The notes: generated by a model not told the origin, from the sequence alone. A DNA stretch of 16,255 bases from Saprospiraceae bacterium (GCA_014379665.1 JACMLK010000214.1:1-16255), one strand, 5' to 3'; positions 9,201 to 16,255 are shown, counted from the first letter of the stretch. Numbers and translations are program-made.

Positions 9201-12200
9201 ATAGTCACTTCACTGCCTTCAGCTTTCATGTCCAGAATATAAGCCTTCGGAATCACATCTGCTGTTAATCCTTGTAAAGCTTCTAAATTTGGCAAATTCC
9301 ATTCAATTTTATAAGTGCTGCCCGCCACATAAGGCAATAAAGTACCCGTAGGTGAACTGACCAAAAATCCATCAGAATAACTTCCTTGGTAAGGTGTGAT
9401 TCCACTAGCATCTTCCCTGTCACTTATTATGCCTTGTCCACTTACATTGACAAAATATATGTAAGGGTCAAAGTTTACTATATCATTTACATCTTTAGCA
9501 TGTAATCTAAAATATATTCTCTGTCCTTTTTTAACCCTTATATGTTGATTGGTAGATCCCGCAAAACTACCGACTTGTTCCAAACCCGGATCATTTAAAG
9601 GGTTACATGGTTGTGTCATAGCCAGAAATTCTGCATTGGGTCCCTGTTCTCCTGCATCAAAACCGAAATCACTCAAATAATCCAAAATGACTTCATTTCC
9701 TGCTTTATAGATTCCAATGCCACCAGATAAAACATTATTTCTGGCTGTAAGCATATTTCCAGCGTGCCTGTAGTCAAATTCATTTGCAATAATATCGTCC
9801 TCTGTTAATGTTAACAATATATTATCTTCACATGGACAGCCAAATGCGTCCTGACAATTCAAACAGGGGCTCAAAACTGTATTGTTATTCGGACACGGAT
9901 CTACCACATTAGTATTTCTACAAAACAGTTCACCTGAATTTGGTGGCGGCATAAAAATACCACCTGTTGATGCGGTCACATCGGCATATAATCGACACGT
10001 ACCTGAAAGCAAACCATCATCTCTGGTATAAAAACCGTTTACATCTGTCTCAACTGATATCTTTACTTCACCAACATTATCAAGGCCAAATTGCATAGAT
10101 ACAAATCCATCAGCAGGTGCTTCATACACTTTCACCACATCAAATCCTGGTTGCTCAGTGAATTTAAATTCTTCTTCTATATCTGGCTCTGTGGCGGTGA
10201 TTACACATCCCTTTACAACTTGATTTTCTGTCAAACTGCTGTTTTGTGTAAAGGTAGGTATCCCACCTACCAGATGATTAAACAAAATCACCCCTTTATA
10301 TGATATATCCGGCAACATGTCTCCATTTGCATCGACTACAAATATCATGTTTTCCGATTTGCTTTTTGATGTTCCGGATCCATATGTACCTCCCACTGAC
10401 CCACCTACAGCCAAACTTTTAGATTTAGTGCTCGATGATGACTTACCATAATAAAATTCTGATAAGTTTGCTATTGGTTTGCTTTCAAGCTCAAAACTAT
10501 GTTTGATATCAATGTCAGACTCTCTTGTGACCAAATGTTTAAAATACTTCAATGTATTACCGGATTTAAATACGATGTCTGAATATCCATCTCCGTCGAT
10601 ATCTATATTACTTATGTCTCCATCAGTAAATCCACTTCCCCAGTTAAGTCCACCGTCGCCTGATATGGTAGTGCCTCTTGCCCAAGGTTTAAAGCCCAAT
10701 CCAGCACCACCTCCGAAGCCACCACTGATGTTATTTGTTTTGGTAGTACCAAGGGCAGATTTTATTAATTTTACTGGCTGTTGATTTTCATCCAAATGCT
10801 GAGTGATAGGGCCAAAAGGTGTAGTGATATAAGTCGTACATGGCTCATCAGAACGACTAGCAATGTTCTCATTATTTTCTACAAATGTTTTACTAATTGA
10901 TGCAGAAATATTCCCCATAGATGGAATATTATGATTTGAAGGATTATTCTTTAGTGGTACTGGTTTTGTAGTTAAATGATCATCAAGTTTACTATTTTCA
11001 GATGTTGTGTAGGTATTTTCTTGCAATAAGGAAATTGATTTTGATCGCATATTTGGCACAGGACAACATTCACCTTGAATTACAGTATAATCTACTTCTA
11101 TTTCTACATTATTAAATTCATAAAATATTGACTCAATTGAATTTTCACTGTCCAAACACTCAAATTCAAATGTTAATTGACCAGTACCAGTAGGACAGTC
11201 AAAATGTGGACCATCTACCGGTTCATTGCCATTACACGGCACAAAACGACTAGAATATCTTCTACCAACTATACAATCAATTACCGCTGTATAGCTATGA
11301 CAATTACATGGTTCCTGTGAACATGCATCCCCAATCCCATCTCCATCACTATCTGTTTGTCCAGGATTATGGTCATCAGGGCAGTTATCACACTCATCTC
11401 CGACACAATCAACATCACTATCTTCTTGTAGTAGATTGTACTCATATGGACAGTTATCACAAATGAAGCCTACGCCATCACCATTTGTATTTATCTGCCC
11501 GGAAAGTAATAATGTAGATATAAATCCGGTAGCTTCATCACCATCCAGCTGGTCAGGATTTTGCACTTGTGGACAGTTGTCGCACGCATCACCCACGCCA
11601 TCATTATCAGTGTCAAACTGGTCTATATTTGTTGCCGTAGGGCAATTATCGCATACATTACCTACACCATCCATATCAGTATCGAGTTGATCAGCATTAG
11701 CTAAATGTGGACATATGTCACAAGCATCAGCAATCCCATCTCCATCACTATCTGCATTATCATTCCCTAAGAGACATAGATCACATCCATCAGGAATTCC
11801 GTCTCCATCATCATCCAATTTATCAATATATCCTGGACACTTATCACATGCATCTCCCACTCCGTCATTATCAGAATCCTCCCCACAATCAAAAACCGGA
11901 CATGGCTCATTCAGGACATTATATACATGTGGACAATCATCACAATTATCAGGTATTCCATCTTCGTCAGTATCAGTGGTGCCAGTACAAGGATCTTCAA
12001 CACATGGCATTGATATATCTGTCTCTATACCTAAAAAATCACATTCTGTACCAATATCATCATAATAATCGAATTCATGCTTCAGAAAAAGAGTTCCATC
12101 ACTTCCATATTCTTCCATTTCCTTTAGAAGTTGGTAGAAATATTTTCCATTCTCTCTGACAAATATGTATTTCCTTATCAATGCACCATTAAATGTGATC

Positions 12201-14500
12201 TCAATGTCATCAAGTATTCTATCATCTACCTGATGAAAACCAAGCCTACCTGATGACTCTTTCATAATTCTTCCTTCTGCAGCCATATTGAAGTTCACGT
12301 TGTACTTTCCTTTTAAAGGGTCGTTTATATGTCCAGTGTAGTTGATATGATTGATATACAGATTATTGCCAACTTTAGCATATTCGTAGGTTACGGTATT
12401 GCCAAATACATCTTCTGTTTTTGCCAGTGCCCAAGATCCAACATTGCCAACAATGCCATCACCATCCGTAAGACAATAGGCATTATCTTTAGATGCCCCA
12501 TCTAAGGTTCCGTAGTAATTTATAAGACCAGAAGCTGTTGTAACCTTCCAACAATATTCTTTTGGATTAGCTCCTATCCTTTCTATTTTATTGAATGAAC
12601 CCAATCTTCTTTCATAAAATCTAAAATCAGGACTCCTATCTCTCAAAGTCTCACAATTGGTTTCACCAGGTGTAGGTGAGTATGTTCTGTTGGGCATATA
12701 GCTCACACCATCAGCATCTGAATATATCAGTTGTTCACCATCATAGGTATAGATTTCTGATTCTTTGTCAGGATGATATGTGGGTGTACCCCATCTGGTA
12801 TCGATAGATATCATGGATGTACCTATATTCCATCCATACCCTATCCAGCTATTCCCACCATTACTATTGTACTGAAGGGTAAGGTTGGGTTGCATACCAT
12901 TTCTACCTGCCGGAATATTGAGCGGATAACTTATATTTCCATCACCTTTTTGATTTGGTGTGGGTGGCGACATCAGGTTTACACCTGTCATTGGGCTTAT
13001 GGCTTCCATACCAGAAAACATAGTTGGCGAAAATGCAGTTACATCAGAGGACTCTGGTGCCTGTATCACACCATTGATATAATCTGTGTCTCCATTGTCC
13101 ATTGCGTGTACAAATACCAGGCTTTTCACCGCATCTATTGAGTCAATTTTCGCCGATAACCAAGATTTTGTATTTCTATCAAAATAAAATGTTTGAATAT
13201 CGGCTAGTCCTTTCCCTCCCGGTAATAGTAATGAGTCATACGGAATGGTAATATACGAACCAATCATAGTAGGATCGTAGACCCTGAGCGCTTTATTATC
13301 TGGCACTATGTTTATAATTCCCGATGTCAATGGTGCATATTCTAATGCATCAATAAAGGCAAAGGCGACACCAGGCTTTTCAGATGTATTAGTAATAGTA
13401 CTGTTGGAAATTGATTCTCTGTATGGAAACTCTATTTTATCAATTGAAAAAGTGATAGTGGTTTCACCCTCGGGTTGATCCAACATTTGTATTTCAAAAT
13501 TGGAGTTTTGTGCCCTTTCAATATCTATTTTTTTAATAATTTCATTACTTCCTGATTTCAATTGAAAAGCTTCACCCAGCAATAAAATTTTGCTTTTTTC
13601 ATGTGTAAAAGCATGAACATAAAGATACAAATCCCCATTTTCAAGCTGGGCTATTTTCGTATTATTAAGTTCAATATGCTTATTGGCAACATTGTTTTCA
13701 ATTTCTTTTTCAATGATTTGAAGATCTTTGACTATGCAATGCGTATTAAATTTGTTATCAATATTAAAAAATATCTTATTTACACCTTTTACAAGTTGGG
13801 ATGCGTGAATATATTCAATCACCTTATTGGCTGGACTATCAGGAATAAATAATTTTCCACCGATACCAGTATTATTATTAATGCTTCTGAAAACACTTTC
13901 AGCCCCTGCCACTTTTTCAAGTGTATAGCTCAGTAGATATTCTTTTGTAGAAGAGATATCATTTTCTAAACTTACATAAAACACATTATCATTGGGAGCA
14001 TCCAGCCCGGTTTCATTATTTCCGATTACACCCATTGCCAAATCACTTTTGTATGCGATTTGGCCAGTAGTAGACCTATCTGCATTGGGAAAAACAATAG
14101 TTTTCAGTGGCTTAGTCCTGTACCCCACTTCGTTAACATTTTGCCCCAATGTATTTTTAGGGTTATTTAAATTTTCATCTTTAGTCTCGTTAACGATCGA
14201 AATTAATGAAGGCTTTTTGGTACTTATATTCTTTTGTTTGTTTTTTGTATTTATATTGCCTGAATTGCCATAAGTTGCTCCATTATGCAAATTACTTTTA
14301 GCGTATACTGGTGACTTGTGCGTACTATATGAAAACCTAACATCGTCATTAACTTTGACATATGTGGCGCTGGTTATCGCCAATCCAATTATAGGGAGCA
14401 TCATATATCTGCAATAATAGTATGCAGAAAATAGAATGATTGAAATAATATTATCAGTGATGGATGAGTTAAAGCCTATTTTAGAATTTTGAATTTTCAT
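2606..14500 (-). CDS. Giant SpvB/TcdB/RHS-repeat polymorphic toxin
   Basis: A 3964-residue protein from ATG 14500-14498, preceded by an A-rich leader. Residues 17-47 form a membrane or signal segment (MMLPIIGLAITSA). Residues about 515-820 are an SpvB-type module (YPLNIPAGRNGMQPNLTLQY, then WIGYGWNIG). Residues 843-1060 hold nine thrombospondin type 3 units, followed by an 85-residue Cys-rich segment. FG-GAP-like calcium motifs (DIDGDGYSDI, DANGDMLPD, DINGDRYPD, DMNGDGLPD, DFNGDGKQD, DYDGDGYND) lie near 1293, 1385, 2190, 2290, 2385 and 2480. A TcdB-middle motif (YDRRERDFYGFEY) is near 2575. YD repeats cover about 2735-3640, then the RHS core (YYYHSDHIGS through GLHYFGARYLDP) ends in DNDG at 3748. 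In TcB/TcC and RHS proteins these modules build a shell around the C-terminal toxin, so this is effectively a TcB-TcC fusion. It has no T9SS sorting domain. The next gene is a candidate immunity gene. Confidence 0.95.
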   Translation of the reverse strand: MKIQNSKIGFNSSITDNIISIILFSAYYYCRYMMLPIIGLAITSATYVKVNDDVRFSYSTHKSPVYAKSNLHNGATYGNSGNINTKNKQKNISTKKPSLISIVNETKDENLNNPKNTLGQNVNEVGYRTKPLKTIVFPNADRSTTGQIAYKSDLAMGVIGNNETGLDAPNDNVFYVSLENDISSTKEYLLSYTLEKVAGAESVFRSINNNTGIGGKLFIPDSPANKVIEYIHASQLVKGVNKIFFNIDNKFNTHCIVKDLQIIEKEIENNVANKHIELNNTKIAQLENGDLYLYVHAFTHEKSKILLLGEAFQLKSGSNEIIKKIDIERAQNSNFEIQMLDQPEGETTITFSIDKIEFPYRESISNSTITNTSEKPGVAFAFIDALEYAPLTSGIINIVPDNKALRVYDPTMIGSYITIPYDSLLLPGGKGLADIQTFYFDRNTKSWLSAKIDSIDAVKSLVFVHAMDNGDTDYINGVIQAPESSDVTAFSPTMFSGMEAISPMTGVNLMSPPTPNQKGDGNISYPLNIPAGRNGMQPNLTLQYNSNGGNSWIGYGWNIGTSMISIDTRWGTPTYHPDKESEIYTYDGEQLIYSDADGVSYMPNRTYSPTPGETNCETLRDRSPDFRFYERRLGSFNKIERIGANPKEYCWKVTTASGLINYYGTLDGASKDNAYCLTDGDGIVGNVGSWALAKTEDVFGNTVTYEYAKVGNNLYINHINYTGHINDPLKGKYNVNFNMAAEGRIMKESSGRLGFHQVDDRILDDIEITFNGALIRKYIFVRENGKYFYQLLKEMEEYGSDGTLFLKHEFDYYDDIGTECDFLGIETDISMPCVEDPCTGTTDTDEDGIPDNCDDCPHVYNVLNEPCPVFDCGEDSDNDGVGDACDKCPGYIDKLDDDGDGIPDGCDLCLLGNDNADSDGDGIADACDICPHLANADQLDTDMDGVGNVCDNCPTATNIDQFDTDNDGVGDACDNCPQVQNPDQLDGDEATGFISTLLLSGQINTNGDGVGFICDNCPYEYNLLQEDSDVDCVGDECDNCPDDHNPGQTDSDGDGIGDACSQEPCNCHSYTAVIDCIVGRRYSSRFVPCNGNEPVDGPHFDCPTGTGQLTFEFECLDSENSIESIFYEFNNVEIEVDYTVIQGECCPVPNMRSKSISLLQENTYTTSENSKLDDHLTTKPVPLKNNPSNHNIPSMGNISASISKTFVENNENIASRSDEPCTTYITTPFGPITQHLDENQQPVKLIKSALGTTKTNNISGGFGGGAGLGFKPWARGTTISGDGGLNWGSGFTDGDISNIDIDGDGYSDIVFKSGNTLKYFKHLVTRESDIDIKHSFELESKPIANLSEFYYGKSSSSTKSKSLAVGGSVGGTYGSGTSKSKSENMIFVVDANGDMLPDISYKGVILFNHLVGGIPTFTQNSSLTENQVVKGCVITATEPDIEEEFKFTEQPGFDVVKVYEAPADGFVSMQFGLDNVGEVKISVETDVNGFYTRDDGLLSGTCRLYADVTASTGGIFMPPPNSGELFCRNTNVVDPCPNNNTVLSPCLNCQDAFGCPCEDNILLTLTEDDIIANEFDYRHAGNMLTARNNVLSGGIGIYKAGNEVILDYLSDFGFDAGEQGPNAEFLAMTQPCNPLNDPGLEQVGSFAGSTNQHIRVKKGQRIYFRLHAKDVNDIVNFDPYIYFVNVSGQGIISDREDASGITPYQGSYSDGFLVSSPTGTLLPYVAGSTYKIEWNLPNLEALQGLTADVIPKAYILDMKAEGSEVTIELDLNSPSTDVIMSTNSKAHILFYSFESESNVDWSSLQWNPVVTLVVNPDPSKPAEPVIHPVGQYPVYKTFTLPMSTDVTVQRWRSDVQLDLTEFSHLNKLYFHPAIDGSLLSGLCPNPMEPCTTGHFNIILKRLGQPSIVVPATLTASGITLGSEDPMVIPLGVAYSTIISIEFAADASYICEAFFGRLELTENWNRQLGFFSSSANTNDPSGKSRLTRRNINLFQNRPSVFGTMYRGWGQFFYNQDGDNSPDTPHDDFGKLLNPANFEMTITQGEIDAFGVWENNLPFDGEDEGEVEDFTDDNLLFNNIINRGGSFSPGLPIKQIVEGGIIEKYVTFTKENFSSRFAGRAIDLYSDGPQLVGADEPESLMMEVSYHGMCSLKNKVSVSNSKSINYGINAGISLSKTKSKSSVSKNLNEFMDINGDRYPDVVQNNVVQYTSPIGGFTNATELDVPDYNLVGVDKQMNEGHTIAGSYGKPGEKTLIQMGKRNLYLESHKGGSQVSVSGNGTTNKSFSDFLLFDMNGDGLPDRVRVDPDNNKLYVKLNLGKEITPMSELDPEWPFEGLEILTNHQIFKQESSSFGIGLGVSLFQALSAQAGYSGAYSENNMNVIVRDFNGDGKQDVLMKSSILFSLNYHLFINTGTSFKYIGDCTLDWNMHKQSKAWDNSVNLTFTVAIIVPIPFVTLKFPLNFNGIPYSSTNNTILKSIEDYDGDGYNDFVHQSSEEEMVIRHNLYRRTNKLKTVKNPLGATYAMDYKFVAPSYENPTGKWVMSELKITDNTIADEAVEGVKERLTKFDFYNGKYDRRERDFYGFEYVRTQEYNKDDANQEFSVWRTNLTQHYNHNYFLHGKVRKSEVLLGDVEPGLMEVLNEVNGVTSSVYVFTTPDGIKLSESLMNYHILGYTTGILGGVANTWLMNPADVNNEVYDEYFDEGGTNGDAAAFVVVTDTEQRFVNLGLPISKGESFTYDARGRVARVEHSGGNNFVSNIEYWNDLTLESKNILSVPKLIVVVANGTTVRQRENNIIDDNGRVLEVHILNNDVGQVNIIQMTYDDYGNILTSTVPSSAGTSGAKITTYGYDVINDQYLIEVMKSADGIDYISMLLDYDFRFGVPRESVDISGNSTMYMYDNYGRPTAIKGPKDPDYTIQYEYNIVNSPALKSYAVTKHYDEFSPNDDFTITTVQYVNGLGQAVQVKKDALVNGVVGMTVSGMVTKDALGRGLSEYKAAFEPGGSLDFYDYSDSSPIINNTYDEFDRMLTSLNSESGSSTTSYYNDVNAAVTQVVVLQSVGVPIINKTYQDADGRTLKIVNVDKTTEFEYDGIGQVLTTTAEGVPISTNIYDYAGRVVEYGHLDAGTSYFTYDARGNILERKNQKQAYDGTYVAYTYDALNRPVTITYPNSDQISNVKYLYHTDTGDNLGKLKAQLDGSGAIAYEYGNMGEVIQTCRTVVDPTDVGVRKFVHTYEYDSWNRLKTMQYPDGEVLNYKYDVGGSLFTIYNAEGYSYINNIHYNEFGQKTMVEFGNGTSNTYAYTPVLNRLDNAQAIASNSDNMLNNTYSYDLIGNITHIVNNSVTSMFNNLGGWYSNDYKYDIYNRLSSSDGKWEGVDVGGVNDQNAEYITKMKYGDFHRINSKNQDHGKNGAPVFENTYSHTYNYTYDGNYNGNGFNVVNALNSITAPDGSTLENFAYDPNGNVTHHESNGENSKSIMWDEANRIKAVKAGSTRLQHNIYDASGERVLKGIGFETSISINGEPVGTGFSIGNYTTYASGDFVVDGYKQVSKHYFMGGERIASRLAGLYNSKNEDNCQTQDEQIQQWVNGLPDIQQGDIQHITEGFEIEHHIIENEIPRTSICIDDAGSESESFKQCLCFYENNCNNVLYYYHSDHIGSSTFLTDALGHPYEFMLYLPFGEAMAQQKVAGWATPYTFTGKEQDGLTGLHYFGARYLDPRLSMWFGVDPLAEKMPSWSPYSYTFNNPLRFIDNDGLYPIEIITRSYAPFKTFGPAFARYHGDNRGHSLDRNASYRTSVGINYDTETKTRSFESGRSLSYKVGSKPEDGTYSNTYVKDRSSGNKLDVHSFGNNADQSRSWDIDQFTKLTVTTNGDINGNHTLNVAGTISGDNFPNQESLISDSAGNSIWLGNFTTSEGKATGPTMALARENEGDVQINVNISIKVNSEGVFQGVIQGDKTISIKEWNKQFEK
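11321..11974 (-). repeat. Thrombospondin type 3 calcium-binding repeat array inside the RHS gene
   Basis: Nine units of the type DxDxDGxxDxCDxCP run from residue 843 to 1060 of the RHS protein (for example DTDNDGVGDACDNCP). The Asp pattern binds calcium and the paired cysteines form disulfides in thrombospondin and OmpA-type repeats. Unit 7 is interrupted by about 16 residues (ATGFISTLLLSGQI). Unit 8 replaces the conserved glycine with cysteine (DSDVDCVGD). The array interrupts the SpvB-like region and is followed by a further Cys-rich stretch. It implies folding in an oxidising, calcium-containing place such as the cell surface or outside the cell. Confidence 0.95.
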
Positions 14501-14515
14501 ATCTTTTTTTTTAAC

Positions 14516-14563
14516 TTTAGTGCAATATTCTAATTTCTTTATGATTCCGGATATTACACTAAA
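14516..14563 (-). promoter_or_regulatory. Intergenic stem-loop between the LamG-like gene and the RHS gene
   Basis: The 13-base arms at 14551-14563 and 14516-14528 are complementary except for one G-U position, with a 22-base loop. The first arm covers the stop codon of the upstream gene. The second ends 15 bases before the RHS start codon. No U-run follows (the sequence is A-rich), so a classical terminator is unlikely. It could set the ratio of the two proteins by RNA processing or partial attenuation. Function is inferred from position only. Confidence 0.4.
14518..14527 (-). promoter_or_regulatory. Leader motif TATTGCACTA, copy upstream of the RHS start
   Basis: This 10-mer lies 17 bases before the ATG of the RHS gene and within the second arm of the intergenic stem-loop. 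An identical 10-mer lies 16 bases before the ATG of the upstream LamG-like gene (15976-15985). An A-rich run follows in both. The same position relative to two start codons suggests a shared translational or regulatory element, although two copies are weak evidence. Confidence 0.35.
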
Positions 14564-15959
14564 TTACTATAACTTTATAATTTTGTTGATCACGATCATT
14601 TGCAATATGGATGATATACACCCCTGGCATACCAAATTCATGATGTATGGCATTTCCTACTTCAAATTCACTTACTAATATGTCTTTTATCACCATTCCG
14701 GTTTTTGTCATGATTTGGATTTTATGAGTCCCACAATCCTCGCAACCTAATCGGATGGTAATGTTTTGTCCTGTATTTACTGGATTAGGTTGTAGTGATA
14801 TTGAATTTTGTGTAGTTCTTGATACCACGTTTTTCAAGTGTTTGTCATTTTCTGATTGTATGAAGCTAAAATAGTAATTACCCTTATATGGTCTCAAAGG
14901 AAGTGCTGCCGTATATAATCCAAATTTGGTATCCCAATCCATTTTTACAAATTCGCCTACCATATTCTTTAAACCTGACTCAGAACTGCTCACCAAAACA
15001 TAAGTATGCTTTTTAAGATCATAATTTGGAATATCCTGAATAGCAACACTAAATTTCAATAACTCATCTTTTGCGGTGTTCCAATTAAGGTTCATTTTCC
15101 ATTTTCTAGGCATCATGCTCACTTGAGATGCTATATCTTCCTTAAAACCAAAATTTTCATTATCATCAGACCAAAAGATATAATCACCATCCAGAATGTC
15201 ACTATGGTTGTCGGCATTGCTTATTTGCAGATCATTGAGCGATAATATTAAGGAGATTTCATTATTTACATTATTACTTTGCCTTTGATCCAAATCTGTC
15301 AATCTGTCTTTGCCTATGAATGTAATATTATGTGTATATCGCCCATTCTGTGAGAATGTCCATATCGGATGACCGTTGCCATTAAGATAATCATCATACT
15401 CCCTTAGATCAATACCATATTTCATTGCCAGTTTACTTTCGACGATTTGCTGATTCTTATTTTCCAGTATTTGATCAAAATAGAGTATTTCTGCCACTTC
15501 TCCTTGAAAACCATATTTAAATTTGGTATCCCCACCTATGTACATATTTGTGCCAAAATTATCAAATTTCGGACCGTTCATCATTGAAATAATGCTAACG
15601 AATCTTGGTAATATCTTTTGCTCATGGTAGGTAAACCAGTTATGAAAGACTACGGCCGTATCCAATATTTCCATACAGGATGCGCCACGTTTCAATTCGC
15701 CCATTTTATTGCCATTCACATTTCTGAATACACAAAACATACTTACATCATCACGCTTTCCACCTATTTCGTGTATAAATATTTGGTCTGGGTCATATGT
15801 GTCATAACTATGAAAATTAAACAATTTGGCTTCATCCAAGGATGATACCGCAGGCTCCTCAGATACCCATGAGTAAATTGGCTTAAGTGCTGAACTTTGT
15901 CCTGTACTTTTGCATGTGGCAATAGCCATGACTAATATGAATAAAAGAGAACTTCTCAT
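14559..15959 (-). CDS. Exported LamG-like protein with T9SS C-terminal sorting domain
   Basis: A 466-residue protein from ATG 15959-15957. It begins with a signal peptide (MRSSLLFILVMAIA, likely cleaved near STGQ). The middle carries the pattern seen in Bacteroidota LamG-like surface proteins (DUF8202-type, from memory). The stretch GFQGEVAEILYFDQIL near residue 150 is followed by VESKLAMKYGIDL, then GHPIWTFSQNG and a DRLTDLDQRQS segment. The last 80 residues, from LQPNPVNTGQNITIRLG to PGVYIIHIAND and YKVIVI, are a type A T9SS sorting domain. This domain directs export across the outer membrane and surface attachment or release. The gene lies 35 bases after the S74-type gene and 58 before the RHS gene, so the three are probably one operon. 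It may be an adhesin or surface partner of the RHS protein. The cysteine in the signal region (IATC) is a poor lipobox. Confidence 0.9.
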   Translation of the reverse strand: MRSSLLFILVMAIATCKSTGQSSALKPIYSWVSEEPAVSSLDEAKLFNFHSYDTYDPDQIFIHEIGGKRDDVSMFCVFRNVNGNKMGELKRGASCMEILDTAVVFHNWFTYHEQKILPRFVSIISMMNGPKFDNFGTNMYIGGDTKFKYGFQGEVAEILYFDQILENKNQQIVESKLAMKYGIDLREYDDYLNGNGHPIWTFSQNGRYTHNITFIGKDRLTDLDQRQSNNVNNEISLILSLNDLQISNADNHSDILDGDYIFWSDDNENFGFKEDIASQVSMMPRKWKMNLNWNTAKDELLKFSVAIQDIPNYDLKKHTYVLVSSSESGLKNMVGEFVKMDWDTKFGLYTAALPLRPYKGNYYFSFIQSENDKHLKNVVSRTTQNSISLQPNPVNTGQNITIRLGCEDCGTHKIQIMTKTGMVIKDILVSEFEVGNAIHHEFGMPGVYIIHIANDRDQQNYKVIVI

Positions 15960-15975
15960 ATGACCATATTTTTAA

Positions 15976-15985
15976 TAGTGCAATA
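15976..15985 (-). promoter_or_regulatory. Leader motif TATTGCACTA, copy upstream of the LamG-like gene
   Basis: This is the second copy of the 10-mer, placed 16 bases before the ATG at 15959 within the 35-base gap after the S74-type gene. Unlike the RHS copy it has no inverted partner nearby, so the sequence itself rather than a hairpin is the common element. Confidence 0.35.
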
Positions 15986-15994
15986 AATAATTAG

Positions 15995-16255
15995 TTATTC
16001 TTCCAATGCTCTGACTCTAAGAATCAAATCATTCAATAATGCTTGTTGAGTTGCCAACTGAGTTGTTAAAGTATCAATTTGTGTTTGTTGATTATCAATG
16101 ATCCCTTGTTGTTCTTGAACGGCTTTCACCAGAGGTACAACGAATTCAGCATATCGTAATGAATAAAATTCATTTTCTCCTCCTGATTTCGAAATTCCAC
16201 TAAATTTGTAATTTATAGAATCCGCTGCCATTTCTACTTCTTGGGCTATGAACCC
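15995..16255 (-). CDS. C-terminus of a peptidase S74 / endosialidase-chaperone domain protein
   Basis: The frame is open from the right edge to a TAA at 15997-15995, giving 86 residues of a longer protein. It starts GFIAQEVE, continues through ENEFYSLRYAEFVVPLVKAVQEQQ, and ends in a coiled coil of Gln/Leu heptads (IDTLTTQLATQQALL through VRALEE). GFIAQEVE, a YxxL turn, LVKAVQEQQ and a terminal coiled coil are the hallmark of the intramolecular chaperone domain that trimerises and often auto-cleaves at the end of phage tail spikes and Bacteroidota surface proteins. An internal Met at 16231 is not the start. The functional N-terminal part lies outside the window. The gene is the first visible member of the RHS operon. 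Confidence 0.85.
   Translation of the reverse strand, partial: GFIAQEVEMAADSINYKFSGISKSGGENEFYSLRYAEFVVPLVKAVQEQQGIIDNQQTQIDTLTTQLATQQALLNDLILRVRALEE

Noticed and set aside
11321..11974. Regularly spaced nucleotide repeats that could suggest a CRISPR or minisatellite array
   Set aside because: The units are degenerate and in frame, and encode calcium-binding protein repeats. There are no identical repeats with unique spacers.
11707..12159. Long His-rich plus-strand frame, with another overlapping frame at 11715-12065
   Set aside because: Both are shadows of the repetitive Asp/Cys codons of the thrombospondin type 3 array read backwards; composition is extreme and no start context is visible.
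13992..14273. Plus-strand frame of 93 codons with hydrophobic stretches
   Set aside because: It lies wholly antisense to the N-terminal part of the RHS gene; its hydrophobic residues reflect AT-rich Lys/Asn codons read in reverse.
15995..16231. Free-standing 78-residue protein starting at Met 16231
   Set aside because: The frame continues upstream to the window edge with GFIAQEVE, a conserved part of the S74 chaperone domain, so the Met is internal.

Overview
The window looks like a Bacteroidota chromosome segment, possibly Saprospiraceae-like. The evidence is low GC, a C-terminal type IX secretion (T9SS) sorting domain, A-rich leaders without a Shine-Dalgarno sequence, and a TAnnTTTG-type promoter. 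All intact genes lie on the minus strand, so transcription runs from high to low coordinates. No rRNA, tRNA, CRISPR array or intact insertion sequence was seen.

Right and centre (16255 to 2179): four closely spaced genes. (1) The C-terminal end of a peptidase S74 / endosialidase-chaperone-type protein enters from the right edge. (2) A 466-residue exported protein with a LamG-like domain and a T9SS type A sorting domain follows. (3) Next is a single 3964-residue SpvB/TcdB/RHS protein. It has an N-terminal membrane or signal segment, an SpvB module, nine thrombospondin type 3 calcium-binding units, FG-GAP-like DxDGDG motifs, a TcdB-middle-like region, about 1000 residues of YD repeats, the RHS core and a 216-residue variable tip. 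(4) A 141-residue four-helix membrane protein begins one base after the RHS stop. I read genes 3 and 4 as a polymorphic toxin and its likely immunity protein. The tip family could not be assigned to a biochemical activity.

Middle-left (2178 to 1285): a gene-poor scar region of about 890 bp. It holds a bidirectional hairpin, a broken tail of a Bacteroidota XRE-type regulator on the plus strand, and a decayed second copy of RHS core sequence on the minus strand. The decayed copy matches the large gene at 36 of 43 residues over its best stretch. About 330 bp of AT-rich DNA follows, with a good Bacteroidota-type promoter and an adjacent palindrome.

Left (1284 to 1): an apparent three-gene operon of unknown function. 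It comprises a membrane protein resembling DUF6338, a 56-residue protein overlapping it by 8 bp, and a gene running off the left edge.

Together the layout fits an RHS polymorphic-toxin locus in which tip/immunity cassettes have been exchanged and an older RHS copy has decayed downstream. The T9SS LamG protein and the S74 protein are probably co-expressed surface partners. That link rests on gene order only.
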